Assembly (NCBI GenBank): GCA_008638375.1
Contig: CM018051.1
Coordinates: forward strand, 7,093,918-7,157,917
DNA from: Nyssa sinensis
Lineage: Eukaryota > Streptophyta > Magnoliopsida > Cornales > Nyssaceae
Reading direction: 5' to 3'
Length of the DNA stretch: 64,000 nucleotides
Below are positions 1 through 11,900 of the stretch, piece after piece. The stretch's first letter is position 1, and the number at the start of each line of letters is the position of its first letter. The translations under genes were made by a program, and so were the position numbers. The notes under the pieces are model-generated. The model ran no database searches. It saw nothing but the letters and a program-made list of their open reading frames with translations, and was not told the DNA's origin.

Positions 1-485
1 ACCAAAGTTAGTAGATCTCAAAAAAATCTTTCACCGGTTCCTCCAAATGAACAGATGGTATGAAGAAGATGATGTAGAAGCTTGAAATCTAAACATGGAG
101 ACTTGATTCATTGCTTAGAGGATTTTTTGGAAGATGGGGAGAGGAAATATGCTTGAAAAAGGTAGGAAAAAAATAAAAATATGAACTTTTAAAGGCTAGG
201 AGTGCTGACCTGATGGTAATGGTCTTGGTATCGGCATGATTAATGTGTGAACTTTTGTCATCCTGATATTTCAGTATTGGTTGTTATTTGAATCCATGTT
301 GGGGAGGAGAGGCTTTCCACCATAGAGGTAGGAGGAATGATGCTAAATTTGACCTTAGAAAGGTGGTGAAGTAGAGGACATTGGTTGAAGACAATTGCTG
401 AAGTTAGAGGATATATATAATTAAGTTTTCACCTTGTATGATAGCTTAAGTTTTTGGAGTAGTTATTTGTTGACAATAAAGGTGT
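1..485. other. Unassigned AT-rich sequence
   Basis: No exon, transposon end or long open frame could be supported here. The stretch may be an intron of the CLEC16A-like gene whose later exons start at 4665, because that gene clearly continues upstream of its first recognised exon. Confidence 0.4.
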
Positions 486-501
486 TAAGAAAACCACATC
501 A

Positions 502-666
502 AAACGGCAAAACCAGTGCACGAGGCTCCCGCTATTACAGGGTTTGGGAAGGGTTAGATGTACAAAGTCTTACCCTCACAAGTGGAGAGACTATTTTTGC
601 GACCCGAAACCCGTGACCTTTAGGTCATCAATGGAGCAACCTTACCGTTGCGCCAATGCTTGCCTC
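502..666 (-). mobile_element. Au-like tRNA-derived SINE, minus orientation
   Basis: Read on the minus strand, the element starts with a tRNA-like head. It has an A-box-like stretch with TGGCGCAACGGTAAGG, then a B-box-like stretch with GGTCACGGGTTTCGGGTC, which together form an internal pol III promoter. On the + strand the body contains the GGGTTAGATGTAC motif typical of the Au SINE family. It is flanked by a perfect 16-bp direct repeat (TAAGAAAACCACATCA at 486-501 and 667-682), the target-site duplication left by LINE-assisted insertion. Family assignment is from recalled consensus, so the exact subfamily is uncertain. Confidence 0.85.
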
Positions 667-682
667 TAAGAAAACCACATCA

Positions 683-1659
683 CCACTCCAAAAATTATAA
701 TTGATGTGTTGGTCACTTGTGGGGTTGTCTGGCCACCAGCCACACGTGAGGTGCATATTAGATGATTTAGTAATTAAGTTACACCCTTTCTTTTGAATCA
801 ATGAAGCTCTTCAGAAACTCTATCCTCCAATGCTAGAAACTTAGGTAGCAATGCTGAGTGTTGGTGTGTGACTAGATGTCTTATTTGTACAAGCCCCAAA
901 TTTGAGATGTGTGATCATGGTTGAATGCATTCTATACTCTGGGGAAAAGGTGAACTGTGTATGTAGCATTGCATGTCTTACATGGCTACTTCATTCATTC
1001 TGAAATAGCCTGTGCATTGAAGAATCAGATAGAGGAAAATTTTATAGTAAACTAGGATTATGTTTCTCTCTTTGTTGAACACGACTCTTGGGTAGGTAGC
1101 TGACAGTTGGCATGTTGGACACATACATATACTTGCCCATGTCATGTGGTGTTTGCTTTGGTGTTTTTGCGTGGGTGCTTCACCATTTGATATCTTCATT
1201 CTTGGGGCTTATACAAAATATGGGCAAATTCTTAATGTGATTTTTAATTGCAGGAAAGATGTTGAGATTAGAAGATCTCTAAACTCTAGAGTGGTATTAA
1301 AATTGATTTTGAGAACGTCTGTGGTACTAACTGAAGTTTCTGAGGTTGTCCCTTGAGAAGAGAGGTTTTAGTGTACAATGGGGTTCCATACATATTCCTG
1401 CTCGGTTAGTGGTGAACCTAAGGGGTTCAAGGCCTTGAAAGGCATTATACAAGAAGATCATTTCCCCCCCCCCCCCTTTTACTTTGTCGATCAATGTTTT
1501 ATGTTGACTCATCAAGGCTTAAAGTGGCGGTTTGATTAAAACTTCTTTGCAGGTAGAAATTGAGTAAGTATTTCTCTTATTTGTAGTTTACATATGGCAT
1601 GATTCATTTCTTAGTTTCTTGTTTTTAGAAAGTCAGAAACCCAAAACCTATTCTGCATT
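683..1659. other. Unassigned sequence, possibly LINE 5' remnant
   Basis: No gene recognised. A poly-C tract lies near 1463-1477. The last part may belong to the dead LINE that is clearly visible from about 1660, but translation gives no motif firm enough to extend that element. Confidence 0.3.
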
Positions 1660-2840
1660 GGTTTGAAATTATAGAGGAGTTGAAATTTTAACCTTTCCAA
1701 GAGATTTTAAGCGGGAATCAATGTGGAAAAAACCTACGGCCAGTCCCTTCAACAATATTCTTGACTTGCAACTTCTGAGTAGGTTTTGAGATAGTTTTAT
1801 CTTGGGGTTAATCCTGCGCTGATAAAATAATGGGATCTGGTTGTAGAAAATATTGGCAGATAGTGTATACCTTGTAGAAGGAGAATTACATCTTTTAGGG
1901 TGGGTGGATGACATTCAATTAGTCTATTCTGGCTGTTATCCTGATTGAATGTGAGTTTGCTCAAGATTCAAACTTAGGTTGGCAGATTGAGAAGCTTAAA
2001 AGAGATTTTTAATGAGCTGGGTCAGTGACAGGGAAAATCTTGTTTGTGAATTTGTCATTTTTATCTCCTAAATCTAGTATTGGCCTTGGATTTTGGTATC
2101 TAGGAAAATTCCTTGGTTTCAACTGTCTTGCAGATTCCCAAGTGACGTGATTACAAATCTTGGAATGATCTTTGGTGGAAGGGTGCTCCTTTTAGAGATT
2201 GATTTTGTAGATTGTACTTTTCTCAATCTCTCAGATTGCAATTCTAGCTCACTTCCTTCTCAGTCTGGTGCTAATTGGAATCCCAGTTTCTGCCATAATT
2301 CTAATGACTTTATGCAGAATCGGGCACCCCACAAGTTTCTGAAGCTATTGGTCTTCCTCCCTAAGTGTGAATATCTGGTCCCTGTAACCAAAGGGTATTT
2401 ATCCTTGTTAGTCTTTTTGCAAAATTATATCTTCTCCCTTCGCTAAGGTGATTTGGACATCTTTGCACCTCCTACAGTTAAACATCTTGTCTTGATACTG
2501 GCTCATTAAAAAAAAAGGGGGGCTGACAAAGGGGATGTGCTCCAGAAGCGAAGTTCCAACTTCCTTATATATTTGTCATTTGTTGAATGAGAATATTTGG
2601 ATTGTCTTTTCCTTCACTGCATAATGGCTTGTTATATTTGAGATTTCTTCTTTGGGATGGTTGCTACCAGTTGGCTGCCTCCAAACATATCCTTCCCTCA
2701 TTGATTTTTTATTTTCTGGTTGGGGAAAAGGTGGCTCTGCCAAGTGTGAGAAACCTTTATTTTTGGCTCTTTATTTTTGGGGTTTTTTTTTACCTTCTCC
2801 TAAGAGGAGCTTTAATCTTGTTCAAAATGCCTCTCTTTAA
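1660..2840 (+). mobile_element. Degenerate LINE (L1-type) reverse transcriptase remnant
   Basis: Translation with many stops and frame changes shows pieces of a plant L1-type reverse transcriptase. Near 1700-1910 there is a stretch like the conserved RG-x-RQGDPLSPxLF region followed by a DD-like VDDIQL. Near 2090 there is a YLG-like motif. Near 2560-2720 is a stretch resembling the zf-RVT domain that follows the RT (FLHC...DFFFGMVATSW...PP). No endonuclease domain, poly(A) tail or target duplication was found, so the copy is truncated and long dead. It probably sits in an intron or just upstream of the CLEC16A-like gene. Confidence 0.55.
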
Positions 2841-3017
2841 TGTTTCTTTTTCTTTAATTCCTCTTTTCGTGATTTTTAAAATAATTTTCAACTTGAGAAT
2901 GATAATAAACATGACTAGATAAGTTTAGACAGAAATTAGCACACTGTTCTCTAGTTGCTAAATGTTCAATGCACTGCAATATTTATGAAATTCAAAAAGT
3001 TAAAATGATTGTTTTTT

Positions 3018-3275
3018 GGGTAAATTACACTGACTTCCCTTGAGGTTTCTAACAATTACAAAGAAGTGTCGAGTACTTTTGATCAAAATTTAAAAAATAC
3101 TAAAAAAAAATAAAATGCAAGGTGTACTTTTGTCATTTTGAAAAAAAAAAAAGGCTGGAGGGGAGGTCTTTGTAGTTTGTCAGTAAAAATAAGAGAGGTC
3201 AGTGTTATTTCAAAAACCTCATAGGAGGTCCTTGTAATTGTTAGAAATCTTAAGGGTGATCAGTGTAATTTACCC
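3018..3275. mobile_element. Mutator-like MITE with 9-bp target duplication
   Basis: The 258-bp element starts with GGGTAAATTACACTGA and ends with TCAGTGTAATTTACCC, a perfect 16-bp terminal inverted repeat. It is flanked by the 9-bp direct repeat TTGTTTTTT at 3009-3017 and 3276-3284. A 9-bp duplication is typical of Mutator-like elements. The interior has no coding capacity. Related, more decayed copies are seen at about 15749-16202 and 16624-17100. Confidence 0.85.
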
Positions 3276-3284
3276 TTGTTTTTT

Positions 3285-4664
3285 ATTTACTTTTCTATGT
3301 GTGGATGTTTAGGGTTACAATGAGACAAATTTGTACAGTGAGTAACTCTTCCACGTTAGACAGCCAAGGGATCCTAAGGTGAGATGGCACAAAGAAAGCA
3401 GAGGCAAACTAGAATCAGAGAGAGATTTTGAGGAGTGTCGGGCATTAGGTATGAATTTTTGTTGAGATCCCATCATGATACCTAAGGTACTCCTCAATGA
3501 TTAGCTGTAAATGAGAATAATGGCCAAGAGCACAGTCAGGAGCACGATATCATTTAAGTACCATTTGTAGTAGTCTTAACATGTGAGTTGGTTAGGGGTG
3601 ACGTCACTTGTAACAAACTAGTCATGTGATCCACTAGTGTTAAAAAAAGATGTTAGTTTGAGGAAAGTAGCGGAAGATGATAGAAGGTTAAGGAATACTG
3701 GTGGAATCTCTTTGTTTCTAGAAGGCCTAGGGTTTTTCGAGCAGAGGTGATGTGATAAGACACCTTAGAGTACCCAGTACTTTAATCTCCATGTCACAAT
3801 ACCCCGAGTATCCCGAAAGCAAGTTTATGACACAAGTTATCATACCAGGCTTTAGAAGCCTTCCAAAGACCTGCCCCCAAGCCTTTAGGCAACCAAGAGA
3901 TGGAAGGGCTAGAGTTCCTCAAGGGGAACTCCATGTATAATGGGAATTTATGCCACATTGGGAAGCCAAATATTAGCTCAACCAGGTCTGACGTTGCCAA
4001 GTCATGTCTGGGAGCTTGGAGCAGCTTGACCAAGTTTGGTGGACAGATATGGATCGACCAACAGGTGGGACCTCACTTTAAAGTTATTATGCCATGTGAA
4101 TTCAAGAGTTCATCGGCAGATTACTGATGACACATGTCAGTTTAGGGTGGGATCACGTGTAATATATTTGATTGCTAATGTGGCATCCAGGTTGTCTGTC
4201 ATGCTGAGTTTTCAATCTGACAAGGATTGCCATGTAGCTAATTATAATAGTGGTAAACCAAGTACCTTCACTATGTTCTTTTGTTGAAATCATGTTGGAT
4301 CTGGGTCCCCTTGAAGGAATGCATATGTCACATTTTTATATGTATATCTGCTGTCACCTTATTCGACACACAAAAATTTGAATCTCAATCTTATATATCG
4401 TGTAATGGCAAGTTGACAACGTATCTAAATTCTTGTCAACAGGAAATACTACTTCTCTCAATTGAATCTCCACTTTTCTAATCCATATATTCATTGCAGC
4501 TGTTAACTTCTCACATTATGAATCTGAGGCTATTAACATGTTGGATATTTTAAGCACTTTAATGAATTGTCTTGCATTCAAATCTTTTTGCCTTTATTCT
4601 GGTCATGGGGTGGTGAGGATTGCTATGTGCTTTCAACTTATCAGGAAGTCCCTTTCTTGTGCAG
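3285..4664. other. Unassigned, probably intronic
   Basis: Short open frames only; none resembles the CLEC16A/TT9 family. Because 4665 begins with a splice acceptor in codon phase 2, this stretch is most likely intron of that gene, but no upstream exon could be placed. Confidence 0.35.
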
Positions 4665-5870
4665 GAGTGGAATTCTTTCATACATTTTCTCTGACAATCA
4701 CAGTCTAATTCTAGCATCTCTCATGTTATTGCTTGTTTTAGCTGAAAGTAAAGGTACTTCTTTTTTATTATTATTTAAAGATATCAGTGTAGAGATAATT
4801 TCCAAGTGTACTTTTACTGTTATTTATTTTTATATTTGCTTGTTGCAGATCTTGATTATCATTTGGCTGCAATGATAGGATTCCCTCAAACAAAAACCAA
4901 GATGCAGAAGGTGATGTTACATCTAAGTTCACATATTATTTATTGTCCGAGTGGATTATATCTTTTTAAATGCACAGATTTCAATCAAGGCCCACAACTA
5001 TCCATGGAGATTGAATTTACTACCTCTTCAATTGAGCTGCTGAACAGATTTTGGCATCAAACTGACTGTTGAAATATGAATAACAATTTCAAATTATCAC
5101 ATTTATGAAAAGACATTAAGTGATACCGTAAAACATTCTTTTTTTCTGGAATGACTTTTTGGTTGAATGCTTGACAATGATTTCTTGACGCACATTATTT
5201 GTTAAGAGAGTCGTGTGTATTTGATACAAATAGAGTGGTAATTTTGTCCTGTACATTTTTTTTTAACAATACTACATATTATCGTCAGAAGCAATAGCGA
5301 ACAAGACATCATGTATACTTGCTATTATGTAGTGAAGGGGGGGGGTCTGGATATTATGTTGACTACTTGCTATTGTTGGGTTTCTTTTAAAGGGTTATTA
5401 TGTGTTTTCATGCTTTTGTAAATTGGCAATTACATAATAACAAGATTTCTCTCTTATCCAATCAACCTATAAACTTGGAAACCAGTACCTACACCTCGCA
5501 GCATTATAAAAGACTGTTCCGGCTTATGTAGCACATATACTCTATTTTAGTTCACGTGACACTATCGGACACACAAAAAGTGTCTAAAATTTTTATTTTT
5601 TTTGAATTCCGGACGTTTTTTTTTTTGGATTTCTCCGTCCTTTTTCTCCTTGTTTTTTTGCTTATATATGTACATATACATATATTTGTTGTATGTAGTA
5701 ATAATTAGTAAATTTTTTTTGGAACTTGAATCATGGATGTTGATGATTAAATGAAAAACTTTCTTAAATTTTTATTTAATGGTTTTGTTATTTTAATTCT
5801 TAATAATATTTTTGTGATTTATGTGTTTTTATGTCAATTTTAGTTAAAATAATGTTAGATTTTTATTACA

Positions 5871-5918
<48 letters not shown>

Positions 5919-8900
5919 CGTGTCCCTGATGTATCCGTATGACTGTGTCTTTTTTTTAGAAATGCCGTGTCTGCGTATCTGTGTCATGTCGTATTTGCGT
6001 ATGTGCTTCCTAGGTTCCAATAAGTTGTACGTACCTGTCTCCTTTGGTATATTTGCTGTTCAATGGTTCTGGGTTTTGAAGATGTTTGACACACTAAACC
6101 CTAGTTTTCTGTCCGTAGGATAGACTTGTTCATGCCTGCTATTAGAACTTTTTTATTTTTCATTTTTTCCCCGCTGCTGTGAGGAGTGTTTAAGCTGCTT
6201 GGATTGATTTCAGGAAATGTATTGTTTGCCTTTCATGTTCAGGTTTGCATTCCATAATTACTGTATGTTGATCCATAAGTTTCTTGATACTTTCTTTGTG
6301 GTTATTGTGGGCTGTTGATCAGTAAGTTTCTTGATAACTTTCTTTGTGATTATTGTGGGCTTTTGCTAATTACTTCCAAATAGTAACTTTATACTGTTAT
6401 TGTGATCATTGGTATTGTTGGTTTGGTGTAATTGTGAGCTTGGTTGATGTCATTGGTATATGCATTATGATCTGCTGATTTACAATTTGTCAGTTATTGG
6501 TAGTGGTGGCTTGTTTGTGTTGTGGACAGTGTAGTGTGTTGGGTTTTATTGTCTTAAAGGCCGAGGATAGTACTAGTAGTTCTAGTCAACGTTAATCCTT
6601 TTTCTAAATCGGAGAATGTTGGAATGCAGATTACGACCATCAAATGGGACTAGTTATCTATTAAAGTGGCTCTTGGTGCTATAAAACAATTGTAGTTTAT
6701 ATTGTCTGGACACCCACTTATTGATGATAACGGTTTTGATGAGTGGGGCATCAGAAAACGCCTTAGTCATAACTTGAGTTATACTTGTATAATTGTATTT
6801 GAAGAATTATACATGATAGTTCCTTCATGGTCTAGAAAAATGATGACTTTGCTGAGTTCCCAAAGTTGACTCTCTCACCTTGTTGCTATCTTCATTTTCA
6901 GACCTCTGACTTCTCAGTTTCAATGGAGGTGGATGGAAGTATTTTTGGGAGACACATGCCTCAGGTATATGTACCATGAGATGGTTTTGTTCATAATTGG
7001 CTTTGTCATTATCATTTCAGTTGATAACTTGTGAATATTTTTTGTGACATACAGTTCTTGATATTTGAGTTCAACTCTAGCGTTCCCTCAAATTTTAACC
7101 TCACTTGTCGCGGTCTCCATTCTAGTTTTTAGCTATCAGTGCAATGATAAATTTCTTATTTCATTTTACAGATTTTAAATGCATTATTGAAGGTTTTAGC
7201 GAGCCAACCACCTTTGTCAGTACTAATACAATGGCATACAGGGTGGTTCTTGCGGAAGCTACTGGTTTTTCAGGAAAAGAAACTCAATGGTCATGATTTT
7301 CACCTTTTCAATGTAAGAGTTCAGCTGATTTAACAATCTTTGTGAATATTACGTGCATATTATCCTACTTTTCCTGCATTTTGGAATTGATTATAGCTTC
7401 AGAAGCTCTCACACTTTGGAAGCTCTCATTTGGGCATATTAATGTTTGCTAAATTAGATTAATCTGAGATTTTCAATATCTATATTGATTTTCTAGTTTC
7501 TGCATGTTATGTGTCATGTATACCTGCCTACCATGTCCAGTTTGAGTCCAATGAAGTTGTTGGCATCAGCAACATCATGTAAAATGTAGGAAATTTCCTT
7601 TAATTTTACAAGTGTCACGCACTGATTTTGATATGGCCTTGTTAAAATTGTTGAGAAGGAAGGTAAGGTTCGGTACGGTCACTTGTTCAGGTTTGGAAAG
7701 AGTGAAGGTGGCTATTTATTAATGAAAGAGAAGCAGCGAACAGGATTAGTGACTTATTTGAAGATGATGTAGTAATGGAGTTTGGAGAGATAAATCCTTA
7801 CCTCGAGGTTCTATAATTAAGTGTTATCGACTGATGTGGAAACAAATATACTCTTCTTGTCAGAAAGATGTTGATGTAGGTGGAAAGAGATGGAGATTTA
7901 AGCGGATGAATCTTTTACCTTGAGGTTCTGTAATTGTTTGTTACCTACTGATTTGAAAACAATTTCAGTATGCTAATGCAGGTGGAAAGAGATGGCGGTG
8001 GAGTTGACAAAGGACTTAAAGAGAGTGAAAATTTGGAGAGTAGGGAATGGGAAACAATAGATTCCCCTAGTTGAACTCAAAATCAATTTTGGTTCTTCAT
8101 AGATGAAGGTTGAATATTCAATGAAGAATCAAAAGAAATGAGAATTGATCTGGTTAGGTTGGACCTGGAATTTTAAGAACTAGGTAATACCTTGTCTGCT
8201 TCTTCCCTCATTCCTCCTTTCCCTTTTCTTTTCTTTCTTTTATATATGGTCCTCTTGACTTTGAAGTACGTAAAGACTAGAGAGCCCCTCCTTCTATAGG
8301 AGTTCGCTGTAGAGAGAATCAAGTTCAGCAGGACAAATATATCCTTGCATGTGTCAAAAGTGCTGTGTAAGTTAACCTACAAAATCTTGTCTTTGACTTT
8401 GTCATAATAAAAATTTAGAAGACAATTCTGGGAGACACGAGCCCCTAGAGACATAATGGCAGCCCACAGGAGTCCAGTATTCCCCTCTCAGGGCTGTGCC
8501 AATGTGCCTCACTTTTGTAAGCATTCTTACTCTTTTGAAGATAAAAATCATTGCATTCTTACTCTTTTGAAGATAAAAATCATTACATCTTTGTGAAGAT
8601 AAAATTTTTTAATTCTTTTTTAAATAGCAGATGAATTTATTGATGGCAAAAAAAATGCAAACAGAAGGAAGAGTATTTTTTTCAGAAAGGAAAAAAAAGG
8701 GGAATCCAGAAGAGACATAGCTAGAAGAAGGGAAACTAATTAAAAGAATGCAATATGAAACAAAGAATACAATAAGAAACAAAGAATGCCTCAAAAGCAG
8801 AGGCGATATTTGTTAATAACATACACATCCTGATGGCCTAGAACTGTAACTTTGTTGAGGTGTTATAAAGATGCATTAATCATGCACTTAATTTTGCAGC

Positions 8901-11900
8901 ATTTAGAGATGAGATTTCCAATGCAAAACTACTAGGTAGTTGTCTGAAACATCTTAGCATGTGGAAGGTTCTTTTTGTAACGCTCCAAGCCTTCTGACCC
9001 AATAACCCGAAGAAAGGGTCCAACGACTCCAACCACATCACCCAAAATGTTTATGCAAAGTTATTAGTAGAAAGACTTGTGGTTTCTTATATACCAATAA
9101 AACTACTCTCACCTAATCAATGTGGGATAGGAGTATCACATTCTCCCCCCCCTACACCTCACCCCTGCCCTTGGGGACCACATGACCTGATGGGTTGATC
9201 CGAATATCTCTCAGCTGCCCATAAGGACACTCTAGGAGCCTCTACCATCTAGGAGCCGGGTTAGATACCATTTGTAATGCCCCAAGTCTGCTGACTCAAG
9301 GACCTGAAGAAAGGGCCCAATCACATGGCCCAAAATGCTTAAGTCAAGTTATTAGTTGCAAGACTTATGGTGTCATATACCAATCAAATTGCTCTCACCT
9401 AACCAATGTGGGATAGGAGTGTCTCACTTTTGTTCTTAGAGCCAGATGCAATTTTTTAACCAGTATTTCACCAATACTGGGCAGTCTTCTACGTAACTGA
9501 TTAAAAGACAGACATGATTGTGCACCATAATCATGAACCTTCTTCAAAATAGGCTAGAAATATCTAGTAGTATATCCATCTTGGGCAGCCTTCTTCAAAA
9601 TGATGGAGAAGATAATATCCATTAGTTTACCTATGCTAGGCAACCTTCTTTTTTGATTTTAAATGATCTAAATGTTGATGTAGATATGGTTTCTGGCTAT
9701 TCAAACTGGTGCCCTGCCCTATGTCAGCTGTGATGGTGTGCTTGCTTCCATTGTAATGTCCTATATTCCACATGCAATACTTACCAAAGGTTATAGCGTC
9801 ATGTTGATGCTTGGACATCATGTGATCCTTTTTTTCCTCATAATGTCAACATTATGGTTGTGATGTCAACCAATCCAAAAAAAAAAAATTATGGTTCTGA
9901 CGTCAAGAAGACTTTATTGTTGCTACTTGCTACTTATCGTTGTACAATAATCAATAATCAATAATCAAGCATGAGGACTAGGGTTCAAGTTTGAGAGCAG
10001 CTACTTTGTGCAAATAATGCCAAATTTTAGCTTTGTATCTTGTTTAACTTCCAAGCATCTTACGTAACCCAAAAAAAAAAAAAAAACCCTCCAAGCATCT
10101 CAGATTAGTGGAATCAACACTGAGTAACATCTAGTTTTCTAAATAAAGAATGAATTCTTCTTATTTCATTTACTCGAGATCTGTATGTTTATTCAGATCT
10201 TATGGTTATCCTAGGATAATGAAAGATCAGAAATTATGCATACCCAATTCTTACTATGATTTGATACAGCTGCCTTCACTATTGCATTTGGAGGAGCAAA
10301 AGACTAGCTTAAATAAGAATCAACTCTTGCATTTGGAGGAACAAGTGACTAGCTTAAAACAATAAAAATCTTTTCATGGTACAAAGTCAACTGGCGATAT
10401 GACAAGATGAAGGCATCATGCTGCTTGCTATCAGTACTGGAACTTATTTGTTTGTTAAAACTTAAAATAAACAATAAATAATGCCACCTGCCTGCTATAA
10501 GTTATATATAAAAAATTTACCTCATTTTTATAAAGTTTCTAAAGTTCTATATTTCCTAGTTCCATTGACAGACATCATATGAGCAGTCTCGTGAATGTCT
10601 TCGGAAGGAGCTCGATGGATGCTGGTTTGATTACATACCAGAAACTCTGAGAAATGAATGGGCAAGTTGTAAAAAAGGTATATACTATGTTATTAAAAAC
10701 AATTATGGTTGGTGATAGAGCATCTGGGGGTGGATGTGGTTAGAACCTGATGGGTCATGGGATTGCTCTCGAACTGGTAGCTGTTCCCACTGCTTTTTGT
10801 TCTTATGAAATTATAGAGAAGGATTTATCTGCCATGCTAAGCAATTCGTTTGGAACTTAATACTTTGTTTTGGTGTTACATTGTAGCTCTGGAGGAATCG
10901 TCCCAGCTCAAGGATTCCTTTTTTGCACTGGAGCTTGCTTGCCACCAAAACACTCATAGTGGTAATATTAAGTTCCATTGTAATCATTAATTTGTATTTG
11001 ATATTTGATTCCTTTTCTCTTGAATTATCGTCTTAGCCTTACACTACATTTGACAACTAATAAACTTTATTTGTTCATTTCAGGTATCACAGCTTCCGCT
11101 CTTGCTTGGCAAGCATGGTTGATGCAGTCAAGGTTTATACTGTTCATTTATTAATTCTACCTTTATTTATCTTTGGGAGATTTCATTCTCATTTTTTTTA
11201 ATATCCCCTTCTGTGTATACTGCACATTCACTTGTGTGTTTTTATTATTTCCTGTTACTATTATTATTATTATTATTATTATTATTTTTTGAATACAAAA
11301 GTTTGATGCCATCTTTGGGAGCATTTGCTTCTAGCCTTCTAGTTTGATTTTTTCCCCCTCGACTTGTGTGTTTTTATTATTTCCTGGTATTATTATTATT
11401 ATTTTTTGAATACAAAAGTTTGATGCTATCTTTGGGAGCATTTACTTCTAGTTTGATTTTCTCCCCCCCCCCCCCCGAAGTAAGTTAGTCAACTTTTGTG
11501 TGTTTGTTGTATGCATATTTATCTTTGCAAGCATTCATTTTTTCTGTATATTTTACTTCTGGGAGTTTTGTTCAACTCACAAAAATCTTTTATTGGGATC
11601 TTGAAGTTCTCATAATAGTTATACATATAGGTTTTCGTTCTCCATCTTCAGCTGAAGGCGTTTATTTTTAACGGGGATCCTTTTGAAAATCCCCTGATAA
11701 ACTTGAAAAGCAGTTCCTTGGCTATTTCAGGAAGAACATATACTTCAGATCTTTCATCTGCAAGCTTTGGGTCAGAGGTAGCTTTAGGTTGGTTATGTGA
11801 AGTCCCTTTGACCTGCCATTCTACTCTCCAAGATCATGTTTCTTTATTACTTCACTTTTTAAAATTCTTGCAGGCTCTGGAATCCCTTGTAAAATTTCAT

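Noticed and set aside
8595..8800. Possible LINE 3' end on the minus strand
   Set aside because: The AATAAATTC-type tail and T-rich text are suggestive, but there is no coding motif or target duplication to support it.
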